Positions 18,982 to 29,638 of a stretch of 64,000 bases of DNA are shown here, piece after piece. A program made the position numbers and the translations under genes. The DNA lies in contig NZ_LR215039.1 of assembly GCF_900660675.1 (NCBI RefSeq), positions 1 through 64,000 on the forward strand, given 5' to 3'. The notes below the pieces were generated by a model that had not been told where the DNA came from, ran no database searches, and saw only the letters and a list, made by a program, of their open reading frames with translations. This DNA is from Mycoplasmopsis columboralis (GTDB taxonomy: Bacteria > Bacillota_I > Bacilli_A > Mycoplasmatales > Metamycoplasmataceae). Positions within the stretch are counted from its first letter, which is position 1. Every line of letters begins with the position of its first letter.

Positions 18982-21597
18982 ATGAAATTACAAACAAATA
19001 AGTTAAGAAAATATAAACAATTTTCTTTAAGGGGACTTAATGTTATTGATATAACAATTTTAATATCTGTAATTTTAATAACAGTTTTTGCTGTTCATCA
19101 AATCGGAAGTCTAATAACTAAACTTGTTGTAGGAGTTATAATTGTTTCTTTGGGTGGTTTGTTAATACTAAAAGAACCAAAACACAAAACCAGAATTTAT
19201 TTAGTAATTTATAGAATGCTAGTTCATTTACTCAGACAAAAATTGTTTACTAAAAATAAATTAGGAAACTTTAATACTAAAACTCTACTTAACTTAAAGA
19301 ATTTTGAAGATAATTTTTTAAAGCTTTCTTTAAGTAAAGACAACACTTCATATGCTCTTGCATTAGAAGTCTTCGGGAAAGATATTACTATTAATAAATT
19401 TGAAGAACAAGAAGTATATTATCAAAAACTAACACAAGCTTTTGCTAACTTAAATGACAAGATATTTATTGTAAAGATACCAGAATTTGTTTCACTTGAA
19501 GAAAATATTAAATCGCTTGAAACACTCAAAGTTGATGAAAATATGCAAGCACTAAAAAACGCTTGAAAAAGCGATTTAGAAACTCTTGATACTTATGAAA
19601 AAGTAGATAAATATTATGTCGTGATGGTATCAAGCAACAAAAATGAACTTTATCACGGTATAAAAAATTTACAAGCAAGACTTTTTCAAACTGAAATCTT
19701 TTCAAAGATGCTTAATAAATTAGACTTTTTGAAAATGTTAAATAAAGTTTATCGTTTCGGAAATGAATTTAGCGAAGAAGAATTGATAGATATGTTAGAC
19801 AAGAACAACTTAAATGAAATTTTTGCTTTTGATAAAGTTCTCTTTAAGAAAAATTACTTTAAAACTGATAATGTCTTTAATTCAATACAAACCATTAGTG
19901 AATACCCTTTAAGACTCAAACAAAGTTGAATTATTGACACTTTTAAATCAAACTCAATGATTATTTGAAGTTTAAACCCAGTTTCAGAAAAACACAAAGA
20001 GAGAATATTAAATAGAGCAGAACAAAACCTTGAAGAAATAAAAGAAGAAGTTCAAAATAGATACAAGAAGAGAAAAATTACAAAAGATCAAGATGCTTTA
20101 AATGAGCTTAGCGAATCGCTTGTGTCTGGTGAAGATCAACTCTTTGAAAGTTCATTTATTTTAGTAAACAGAGCTTTTAATTTAGAAGATTTAAAAGCAC
20201 AACAAAAAGAAAATGAAGAAAATATAAAATCTTGAAAAGGAGTTGTAAACAACTTAAAATACAGACAATTTGATGCATATTCAGCTATGTTATTTAAAAA
20301 TACAGATATGCTCAAAGAATATACTGAACAACTTTCAACTAACATTGGGTTTGCTTGGGTGTTTCATAATCAATATTTTAATGATAAGTTCTTTTCAATA
20401 ATTGGTAATTCAAATTACAACGGGAACAGTCCAATTTTCTTTGATCAAGGAATAAATAACGGAAGAAGAAATAACTTTAATATGTTTATTTTAGGAACAA
20501 GCGGTAGTGGAAAAAGCACATTTGCTAAAAAGCTAATTGCTCCTAAAATTGCTAAAAAAGACAAAGTTATTGTGTTAGATCCACAGAGCGAATATTCTAA
20601 AAGTTTAATGCAACTTGGAGCTGTCAAAATTAATTTAGGAACAAATGCTGATGTTGCATTTAACCCTTTACAAATTAGAAAAATTTTCAACCCTGATTCT
20701 TCATTAAGCATCTTAACACGCAACAGCGAATTGCTCACTTTAAATGAAAATGCTTTAATGAAATGATTTAAGATTATTTACCCGCATTTTAATGAAGACC
20801 ATATTATTTTACTAAGAAGTGCTATTAGAAAAGTTTGAGAAAAACACTTTAAAGACATTGATCAAGATTTAAGCACTTTGAGCAATGATCAATACCCAAT
20901 TATGAGCGATCTCATTAATGAACTTGAACAAGAAGAACCAAGTCCTGAAATATCAAAAGTATTAAAACACTTAAAAGTTGACTTTCAAGAAAAAGGACAA
21001 TATCATCATTTGTATAACAAAACAACCAATGTTGATTTAAGTTCTAATGCAATTATTTTTGATACTTCTGCTTTAATGAAATCTAGTTCTGAGTTATTTA
21101 ATGGTGCGTTTTATTTAATTATTTCATTTATTCAAGGTTTAATATCAAACCGTGAAAACAAAGATAATTCTAAGATTTGAATTTTAATTGATGAAGCTCA
21201 TATGTTTATTGATGAGCGAAACGAATCAACACTAGATTTTATTTTTACAACTGTTAAAGAAGGAAGGAAGTTTAATTGCGGAACTATCATAACAACCCAA
21301 AACCCACAAGATTTTACTAAAACTCAAAATATCATTCAAAAGGGTCAAGCTATCTTGGAAAACTGTCAATATTCAGTATTGCTAAAATGTAAATCTGAAA
21401 CTATTAATGAAATTAATAAATTATTTAAAAACTCTGGTGGTTTATCAGAACTTGAACAAAACTTTTTAGCATTTGCATCGGTGGGACAAGGTATTTTAAT
21501 TGTTGATAGTAGCGAAAAAATTGCGTTTGATGCTTATTATAATCAAGAAGAGAAACGACTATTTTTTGACAAAGGAGATCTAAGAATTTATGACTAA
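18982..21597 (+). CDS. traE: TraE/VirB4 conjugation ATPase
   Basis: 871 residues. An N-terminal pair of membrane helices (about 17-55) resembles the VirB3-like start found fused to some VirB4 proteins. Walker A LGTSGSGKST is near residue 504 and Walker B IWILIDEAH near 732, followed by the VirB4-type segment GTIITTQNPQDF. It powers assembly of the channel and transfer. No gap to the upstream channel gene and an 8-base overlap with the next gene show one operon. A hallmark mycoplasma ICE gene. Confidence 0.95.
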
Positions 21598-22219
21598 TAT
21601 AAAAGCAACTACTAATGAAATAAGAAGTGTTCTTAAAAAACACAAACAACAAAAAGAAATAAGTATCAGATACAGTGGAAGATTTAGATCAATTGAAGAT
21701 GCAAATTTATTTAATAATTTTAAAAACAAAGTTCAAAGGAGCGGTGAAAGCTTAAATACTGTTTTAAATGACATTATAATTTCTTATATTAAAAGAGAGC
21801 AAGAAAATGTTTATTTAGATTCAATTAAAGAGCGTATGCATTACTATTTTAGAAAAGCAGTTTATGTGCAAACAAAACCTTTAAATGACAAAATTAAAGC
21901 ATACAGCGAACATCAAAATAAACAAATTGATTTGTTGAACAAAAAATTAACAGCAATTATGAAAATACTTTTTACCAAAATAGATCCAAATGATGTAAAT
22001 TTAGATGATTTAAACAGTGAAATTTATATTGATGATTTAGCTTTCAAACAAGCTAGAAACGACTTGTATTTGGAGTTGAATGAAAAACTAAAAGTAATTA
22101 CTATAAAAGATAATCAAGTTGATCAAAAATTAAATCAAACTTATAAAGATGTTTTAGATACTCAAAATAACAACTTTGCTTTAAAGGAGTTTTATGAAAA
22201 CAAAGACAAAATGAATTAA
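21590..22219 (+). CDS. ribbon-helix-helix-like, coiled-coil ICE protein
   Basis: 209 residues, basic at the N-terminus. ISIRYSGRFRSIEDANLF followed by SGESLNTVLNDIIISYIKRE has the strand-helix-helix pattern of ribbon-helix-helix DNA binders, which often serve as relaxosome accessory proteins. The rest is a long coiled coil (DKIKAYSEHQNKQIDLLNKK). Overlaps traE by 8 bases. The DNA-binding assignment is inferred from pattern only. Confidence 0.5.
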   Translation: MTNIKATTNEIRSVLKKHKQQKEISIRYSGRFRSIEDANLFNNFKNKVQRSGESLNTVLNDIIISYIKREQENVYLDSIKERMHYYFRKAVYVQTKPLNDKIKAYSEHQNKQIDLLNKKLTAIMKILFTKIDPNDVNLDDLNSEIYIDDLAFKQARNDLYLELNEKLKVITIKDNQVDQKLNQTYKDVLDTQNNNFALKEFYENKDKMN

Positions 22220-25200
22220 ATCTTTATTATTAGTCGGTGGTGTATCTGGTGGTGCATTACCGCTTATTTCTTTTATTACAAGTAATAATAACAATAATAG
22301 TGAATATTTAACCTTTAATGATATTTATAATAGAGTAAATCAAGAAAGCACAACACTTAACACAATAAGTTTTTCTAAAATTATATACAAAGAAATCAAT
22401 TGATACCCAAATGTAAAAGATGTTATGGTAGGTGCAAAAGCGATAATAAATAATTCTACTTATGAAAACCCGCTTTCTAACTTATATGCTCATCAAGGAG
22501 AATTTTTAACACAAGAAGAAGAAAATCTTATTAACGATCCTGAACTTCTTTATTTTACAAGTGATGATGATAAAACTTGAAAAAATAATTACAAAAATGT
22601 TGCAAAAATCATAATTGATTTATTTAATGTAGAATGAAGTTCAAATTGAATAAATACATTAAAAACTCAAAATATTAAGTTTCTAATAGCTAAAAGTGAT
22701 TTTTATGATAATGTAGTTTCATATACTGAAAAAGACATAACCGACATTTTTGATTTAAGTTTTATAAATAATCTTAAAAACGAACTCAATAAAAGAAAAT
22801 ATGCGAGTTTAAAATACCCTTCTATGATCAATGATGTCAAATTAAAATATATGAGCATTAGCTTTGATTTAGATGTTTTATTAAAACATAATTGGGAATT
22901 TTTTCAAAGAAACGGAAAAGCAACAATTAAAAATGTAAAAGCTAATATTGAAATTCAATATGAACATTCACAAAAATTTCAACAAACAGGAGATTTTATC
23001 TCACATATGAAAAATGTTGAGCGAGATTTTAACAATTCTGATCTTAAAAATCTTAAATCATTAACAATACAAACTGATGTTGGAGCAACTTATGGACTAA
23101 CAGATAATAAAGTTGCTAGCGATGATAAAAGTAATAAAGAATACTTTGAAAACAAACTAAAAAACAGTGATTTTTTCCAAAAGTATTACTCATTAGAAGA
23201 TAAAAATCAGCTTGAACAAGCTTATAGAGCATCGTTAAAATATGAAATTTATTCTGATAATAAAAAAGTCCGTTTTTGATATGAATTTTACAACCCACAA
23301 GTTCAAAAGTGAGAAAAAATATTACTTAAAGATAATATTGATATCTACTTTCAAAATACTAATAAATTTGCTAATAAAAATTTAGCAAATAGATTAAGAA
23401 TCATACCAAGCAAATTCGTTGATATTACTCAACCTTATAGCAGAAAACTTGTAGTTGATAAACCAATTAGAATTGATAATGATAAAGAACTAAGTAATGA
23501 ATATGGGGGAACTTGAATTTATCACGCTCCCGCTAAAATTAGATTTTTAACAACTCTTAGAGAAGATGAAGTTTTACTCATTAATTCAAATAAAATTGAT
23601 GTTTTAGATCGTAAGTTTGAATATGACTTAAAAGATTTAAGAAACACAAGCAAGCAAAACAAAGATAGTTCAAAAAATAAAGATAACGACAATGAACAAA
23701 CAAATAAATATGAAATAGAAATTTTAAAATATGACAAGTCAAATGTTAACGAAACCAATGAAAATGTCATATCTCGTTATAAAGTTATTTTAATTATTAA
23801 CTCCCTTGGAAATGATTTGCAAGGTAAATGATACGCTTGAAACCCTGAAATTGATCCAAAGCAAAGAGAGTTAATTGAACCATATTTAAAAAAAGAAAAC
23901 GGAGAATATTTATTAGATCAAAATAACAACAAAATACCAAACCCTAAATACGATCCGTTAATCAACCCCAAAACTGGAACAAAAGAAGAAATTTTATGAG
24001 TGAATTATTCTAAATTTAACTTACCCGAAGATACACGCTTTTTACAAGATCCAAGAGACAAACAAGGTAATTTTATACATATAAACGCTCTTGGAAGACC
24101 AACTCTTTTGAATGGTGATTTATTTGATATAGAGCTTGGTTTTATTGCACAAGGATCAGTTGTTGGAAAAGGAATAAATGTATCTTCAAATTCAGAAATT
24201 GAACAAGCAAAAAGATTTTTTATTAGTTCAAATTTACAAGATAGCACTTTTGATACTAATATAGATAATAGCACTAACACTTCTTCAAGCGGTAATAAAA
24301 TAAACATCTCTAAAAATGAAAACGATTATTTTTCAAGTTCGGGTCTTTGAATGTATACCATTAGAGATAAAGGTAATATTGATACTTACAAACTGTTTTT
24401 AATTGGTAAAAATGAACCTTCTGCATTATTTTCGCAAGTTTATTCAAACCCTTCTGTAATACCATTTTGAAGTTCATATCACGGTAAGAATTTAGCTAAA
24501 TTTTTACTTGATAATAACTATGTTTCAGAACAAAAATTGAGTTCATTAAAATATGAAGAAGTAATTAATTTTTGAAAAATTTATGTCTCTTCAACATATA
24601 AATTTGTTTACGGAAATGAAGATAATGAAGAAGATAATTCTTATATTCACGGTAAAAAAATTAGCGATAATTCTATCATTTCACCAAAAGACAAAATAAC
24701 ACTCACTCCGTTTGTTCAAGAAGACCAATTAAAAGAATTTGCTAAAACAATAAGTGAAAAAGATTTTAGCAAATACAACAAACAACATTGAGAACAATAT
24801 GCTGTAATTGCAGAAAAAGCAAAAGATAAAATTGATTTTGATGTAGAAAGTAAAAATAATGAAATAGTTTATTCGTTTTATTTTAAAGAAGAATCATTTA
24901 ATTCTCTTTTCACAATAAAAAAATCAGTTTGAAATGTTGCTGTGAAATGAAAAGAAGATGTTGAGTTTGAAAATACAACACAAAAAGTAGAAATAACTCC
25001 TTCTATTAATGGATCTTATTTAAGTTCTATTACTGAAACTGCTTTTGATATTCAAGATGTTGTAGCAAATATTGATCGGGTTCGTTTGTTAGATTTTAAT
25101 GATTCAGATAAAGTAAACTTTGATATTACAATACCATTTAATAATGTTTTAAGATTTGAATTTAATGTTAAAAGAAGTTATCAAAATAACTATTTTATCA

Positions 25201-26183
25201 GTAGAGAAAAGCAATTTATTTATGTTGATTTAAACGATATCTTTGTAAATTTAGAAAACAAATATATAAATATTTTTAGCAATTTTAACTTAACAAATTT
25301 AAATTTAAATGGAGAAACAGACTTTTTGAAAGCAAAAAATATTATTTTAAAAGCAATAGAAAATGCTATTAACAAGCAATATAAATACAAAGTAGATTTT
25401 GATATTGAAAACTTTGATAATGTAGTTAAAAACGCAATTAAAGTTGTAAGCTCATTCAAAGATCCAATTTATTTTGATTTATATTTAAACTCAATTAATA
25501 CAACAAATAACAATTTAGTTGGTAGAAGAAGAATATCACTAACTAATGCTGTAAAGAACAATTTTATACCTTCTAATGTTAATTTGATCAATTATTCAAT
25601 ATCAAATATTGAACTAAAACAAATCACAACATTTAAGGAACTTTACTCAGAGATTATAAAAAACATTGATAACGATCTTAGATCTTATAGAATAAATTTT
25701 AATGATTATTTAACATTTGAAAATGTATCAGAGTTAGAAAAATTGCTCACTCCAAATAAAATAAACACAATTAATTTAAAATTAAAACCTTTAAATAACA
25801 TTTTAAAGGGAACTAAAATAGTTAAAATTACAAATGATTTAACAAGTGTAAATGAAACAGATTTAACTTTAAACAAAGATAAAAATAAGTATACAAAAGA
25901 GCAATTACAAGAGTTAAAAGACAAACTTGATAAATCTAAAAATAGTGATTTTGATAATAAAAATGAAGAAGAAACCGCTAAAAATGAATGAGAAGATGGT
26001 TTTGTAGATGTTAGAAAAACAGATAAAAACAACAACTCAGAAAACCCGAACAACACTAAAAAAGAAACGCTAACACAACAAGAAAAAGTAGGAATAAGTT
26101 TTGGAGTAATCGGCGGAACAACAATTTTAGTTTTATTTATTATATGAGCAATTAAAACTAAATTCGGAACTAAACCTAAGTAA
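22194..26183 (+). CDS. 1329-residue surface protein of the ICE
   Basis: Starts inside the end of the previous gene, with RBS AAAGGAG. An N-terminal hydrophobic segment (SLLLVGGVSGGALPLISFI) is followed by a poly-Asn/Ser stretch, more than 1200 residues outside the membrane, and a C-terminal membrane helix (ISFGVIGGTTILVLFIIWAI) with a basic tail. A Lys/Asn/Glu-rich spacer (about 485-505) splits it. The middle holds NLPEDTRFLQDPRDKQGNF and GDLFDIELGFIAQGSVVG, which look like a folded beta domain. The double-anchored shape and its position after traE suggest a mating-contact or channel-tip protein. No enzyme motif seen. Confidence 0.7.
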
Positions 26184-26214
26184 TATAATTTATTTGTAAT
26201 AAAGGAGAAAAAAT

Positions 26215-26940
26215 ATGATAAATAAGGTGTGAAAAAGAGAATTTAATAAGATTTCAAAAGGTATAGATACAATTTCTTTTGATAAATACGGTAATCAAAT
26301 ACTAAAATATGATAACTTTAATAACAAAAACTGAAATAATTGTAGACCGTTAATTGTATTTCATTACGGAGAATATACTTTTTATTTAAATATGCGTTCA
26401 GCTAAAAAAGATAGAAAGCAACTACCTTTTGAATATGAAATACAAAATAAAAATAACACTAATAACGACTGAGTTGATACATCAAATATTATGGTAATGA
26501 ATACCGAAGAATTTGATTTACTTTACAGTGAAAAAGATTATGAAGAGATCAATTCACTTTCATTATTTGATGCAAAACAAATAATGTCAATGGTAATCAA
26601 TAACTTTACGCAAGATTCAATTGATTATGATTTAACATTTCAAAAAGTAGAAATCAACAAAGAAACTATGCAACCAGAAAGTAAAATTATTTTGTCAACT
26701 CTTAATTTCAAAGCTTATAAAATGCTTGATTATATGGAGTCCTTTCCTTACAATGAATCACTGTGATATATCTTTGAAGATTTAAAAAATGCGAGTGATG
26801 AAGAATTTTTAGAATATATTCACAATAACAAAAATGATTGAGATCTCATAAAAAATAGATACAGATCAGAGATTTTGGAACCTTCTGAAGAAGAGTCAAA
26901 AAATAATGCTAAAAAAGAAAAGCAAGTAATTGTAATGTAA
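26215..26940 (+). CDS. ICE protein of unknown function, Met-tailed
   Basis: 241 residues, RBS AAAGGAG. A first half with CRPLIVFHYGEYTFYLNMRS and then TSNIMVMNTEEFDLL has the strand order and the RPxxVF start seen in MazF/PemK-like or AbiQ/ToxN-like toxins. The similarity is weak and no catalytic residue can be named. The TSNIMVMNTEEF block and the strand YDLTFQKVEI resemble the proteins at 2786-3214 and 7512-8123. A helical, acidic C-terminal part ends in Q-V-I-V-M. It is far from the other two, between the surface protein and the transposase, and is the last gene before a strong terminator. Confidence 0.6.
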
Positions 26941-26945
26941 TAATT

Positions 26946-26969
26946 AGAACTCTTTTGAGTTCTTTTTTT
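26946..26969 (+). terminator. rho-independent terminator
   Basis: AGAACTC, TTTT loop, GAGTTCT and six Ts. Ends the transfer operon before the transposase. Confidence 0.9.
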
Positions 26970-26980
26970 ATAATTTTTAT

Positions 26981-28150
26981 ATGCAAAATGATCCAAATAA
27001 ATTAATAGTTAACCTTATTCAAAAGGAGTTTTATAACGAAGAAATTGCTTTTTCACTCTCAAAAGAAAGGAAAGAAAAAAGGTGAAATATTCATTCAAGA
27101 ATTACTAGAAAAGTTAAGACTTCGTATGGTATATTGCTTTTAGAGAAGATTAAATATAGAGATAAAAACAGAAAAATTCGTTATTTTGACAACCCAGTTT
27201 TTAAAATACCAAAGTATAAAAACATTTGTGAAGACTTAGAAAACAAAGTCTTTATGCTTAAACTTGATGGTGTTTCAAATCGCTCAATAGCTCAAAATCA
27301 TTTAAACAAAGCTATCACTAGACAGTATGTTTCAACAATTTTAAACTCACGAAAAGTTGAAAATAAAGTGAATTTTACAGCAGAAAATATTATTCATAAA
27401 AACATTTTATATGTTGAAGTAGATGATACATTTTCTTATTTTAGAGACAAAAATAACAAAATTGTCAAACACAGATTAAGAACAATTGTTTGTCATACAG
27501 GGAAAGATGAGTTTAATAATTTAACTAATAAAACTGTTATTATTCAAGACACAATTGTTGATAAAAATAACAGCTCTTTACACGAACTTTACTTCAAAAT
27601 TAGATCATTAATTTACAAACATTATGGAGACCAAATCAAGCAAATTATCTTTTATGGAGACGGAGCAAGATATATGAAAGGTCTTGCTAAGTTATTAAAT
27701 TCAACATACATTTTAGATCTTTTTCACTTAACAAGAAAGCTCTTTATGCTATGTGGTTTTTCTAAATACAACACTAAAAATAAAGCTTTATTTATTGATT
27801 TTTTACAACAAAACAAAATAACTTTGTATAGATTTTCTAAGTTATTGATAATAAAAGGAAAATGACAACAAGCTATTTCACTATTAGAAGAAGAATTTGC
27901 AAAACGAAAAGATCAAATATCTTCAACAAAAATTCAAGAACTTAAAGATTTTTACAAGTATCTTAAAAGCAATGAAACAGCTATTGTAAATTACGAAAAT
28001 GAATTCAATATTGGTTCACATACAGAAGCTTTCATATCTCATTATGTCAAAAAAATATGTAAAAGAAAGTTTGCAATTTATGGTAATGAATGCTTTAAAA
28101 ACTTGCTTTTAATGAACATTAAAAATAACGAAAATTTGATTTTTATTTAA
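26981..28150 (+). CDS. DDE transposase of the mycoplasma ICE
   Basis: 389 residues. The acidic triad is visible as Asp148 (YVEVDDTF; Asp149 is the alternative), Asp227 (FYGDGARYMKG) and Glu349 (GSHTEAFISHYV). The overall pattern fits the Mutator/ISL3-type transposases of TnGBS elements, which established work links to mycoplasma ICEs in place of a tyrosine integrase. It would cut and insert the element with little target preference. A TATAAT at 26969-26974 lies 6 bases before the ATG with no RBS, so the message is probably leaderless. The gene is intact, so the element may still move. Confidence 0.9.
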
Positions 28151-28245
28151 AAAACGAGTTATTTCTATTAAAAAACTTTGATCTTAAATGTTTAATTTTT
28201 GCTATTTTAAATCACTAATTTTTTTTGATTTTGTTAAGGTGGCCG

Positions 28246-28323
28246 TTTTTGTAAGCAAAAAATCAAAGAAACTAATATATTACATATATTAAAGCAATAA
28301 AAAAATACATTTGCTTACAAAAA
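28246..28323. repeat. 14-bp inverted repeat near the ICE end
   Basis: TTTTTGTAAGCAAA at 28246-28259 and its exact complement TTTGCTTACAAAAA at 28310-28323. Candidate transposase site or element-end structure. Confidence 0.6.
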
Positions 28324-28372
28324 TGCATACAAAATCAAATTTTGCATACAAATTTTTTTGTCGTGCATACAA
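28324..28372 (+). repeat. three TGCATACAA boxes about 20 bp apart
   Basis: Boxes at 28324-28332, 28343-28351 and 28364-28372. The 19- and 21-bp steps place them on the same face of the helix. An inverted copy, TTGTATGCA, is at 28512-28520. Confidence 0.7.
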
Positions 28373-28411
28373 GAAAATTTAGGTTCCATTTACTATAAGT
28401 AAATGAATTTG

Positions 28412-28450
28412 AAAGTGCTTTTAACGGTAAGTTAAACTTGACAGCACTTT
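28412..28450 (+). terminator. long hairpin followed by Ts
   Basis: AAAGTGCT (28412-28419) and AGCACTTT (28443-28450), with an inner TTTAAC/GTTAAA stem, followed by TTCTT. Probable terminator after the transposase, or of a gene now lost. Confidence 0.5.
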
Positions 28451-28471
28451 TTCTTGCTTAAAAGCATACGG

Positions 28472-28489
28472 GTGCGTGTGATCACGCAC
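28472..28489. repeat. GC-rich 7-bp hairpin
   Basis: GTGCGTG, TGAT, CACGCAC. Stands out from the A+T-rich background and encloses GTGATCAC. Role unknown. Confidence 0.5.
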
Positions 28490-28574
28490 GAGAAGGGGTT
28501 TGCATAACATTTTGTATGCAAGCTAATTTTCGTATATTTTTTTGAACTTTTTTACTTTTGCTGATTTTCTGGTG

Positions 28575-28580
28575 TATAAT
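28575..28580 (+). promoter_or_regulatory. -10 box upstream of the hsdS locus
   Basis: TATAAT preceded by GGTG, with a possible -35 TTTACT 18 bases upstream. An ATG follows at 28595, but the next codon is TAA. Confidence 0.5.
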
Positions 28581-29554
28581 TTTATTGCTTAAAGATGTAA
28601 ATTCTTTTACCACCTAATTTCTTTCATGTATCAGAAAATGTAAAAGTTCTAACAACTTATGAATCCAACATTTTTATAAATAGATCTTTAGTTGATGAAT
28701 TTGTTTCTGATGAAGAAGTAATAGCTATCCCATGAGGCGGAAATCCAATTGTTCAATATTACAAAGGTGCTTTTGTAACTACTGATAATAGAATTGCAGT
28801 AGTGAAAGATAAAGAAACATTAAGAACAAAGTATTTGTATTACTTTTTAAAAAACAACATAAATACTATCGCAAGTTTTTATAGAGGATCAGGAATAAAA
28901 CACCCTAATATGTCTGATATATTAGAAATGGAAATTATGATTCCTTCAATACAAGAACAAGATAGAATTATTGAAATACTTGACAAATTTACAACTTTTT
29001 CAGCAGAGCTGAAGGCCGAGCTGAAGGCAAGAAAAGAACAATATACTTACTATAGAAATTATCTTTTATCAGAAGAAAAATTAAATTATATATACCAATT
29101 AAAAGATTTAGTCGAATTTAGGAAAGATGAGACTTCTAAGATAGCTCCAGAAGGACATTTGTATCCTGTAGTTTCAGGGGGAGAAACATCAAAACAAAAA
29201 ACTGATATTTACAATAGAGAAGAAAATTTTATAACAATTTCTTCATCTGGAGCTAATGCCGGAATTGTAAATTTTTGAAGTACAAAAATCTTTGCAAAAG
29301 ATTGTTTTTCGTTAGAAGCTAAGAGCAATCTTTTGAATCAAAAGTATCTTTATTACTGATTAAAATCAAATCAAGAGGAAATTTATAAATTAAAATCACT
29401 AGGTACAATACCTCGTGTATATGCTAAAGATGTAGAAAATTTAAAGATTCAACTACCAAGTATAAAAATTCAAAATAAAATTGTAGATGTTCTTGATAAT
29501 TTCGAAAAAATATGTCAAGATATTAATGTTGGACTTCCTTCGGAATTAAATCTC

Positions 29555-29638
29555 AGAGAACAACAATACGCATATTATCGTGATAAACTTCTAAGTTTTG
29601 CTCAAGGAAATCTTGAAGTGTCTCCAGAGAGAGAGAGA
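29555..29638 (+). repeat. 84-bp direct repeat, copy 1
   Basis: Identical to 30183-30266. It encodes the conserved coil REQQYAYYRDKLLSFAQGN and runs into the AG tract. Recombination between the copies would delete one half-module of hsdS. Confidence 0.85.

Larger units (their letters stand above)
28151..28574. other. right end of the ICE and junction region
   Basis: About 420 bases without a gene. It holds a perfect inverted repeat (28246-28259 and 28310-28323), three evenly spaced TGCATACAA boxes plus one inverted box, a hairpin followed by Ts (28412-28450) and a short GC-rich hairpin (28472-28489). The element's terminal inverted repeat and the 8-bp target duplication expected for this family should lie here, but the left end is outside the window and I cannot fix the boundary. 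Confidence 0.5.

Noticed and set aside
28472-28489. GC-rich hairpin near the ICE end as a dif-like or attachment site.
   Set aside because: Transposase-type ICEs do not use dif or attB sites, and there is no second copy in the window.
28151-28574. Search for a tRNA gene at the ICE junction.
   Set aside because: No cloverleaf or TTCRA-type T-loop recognised; these transposase ICEs do not target tRNA genes.
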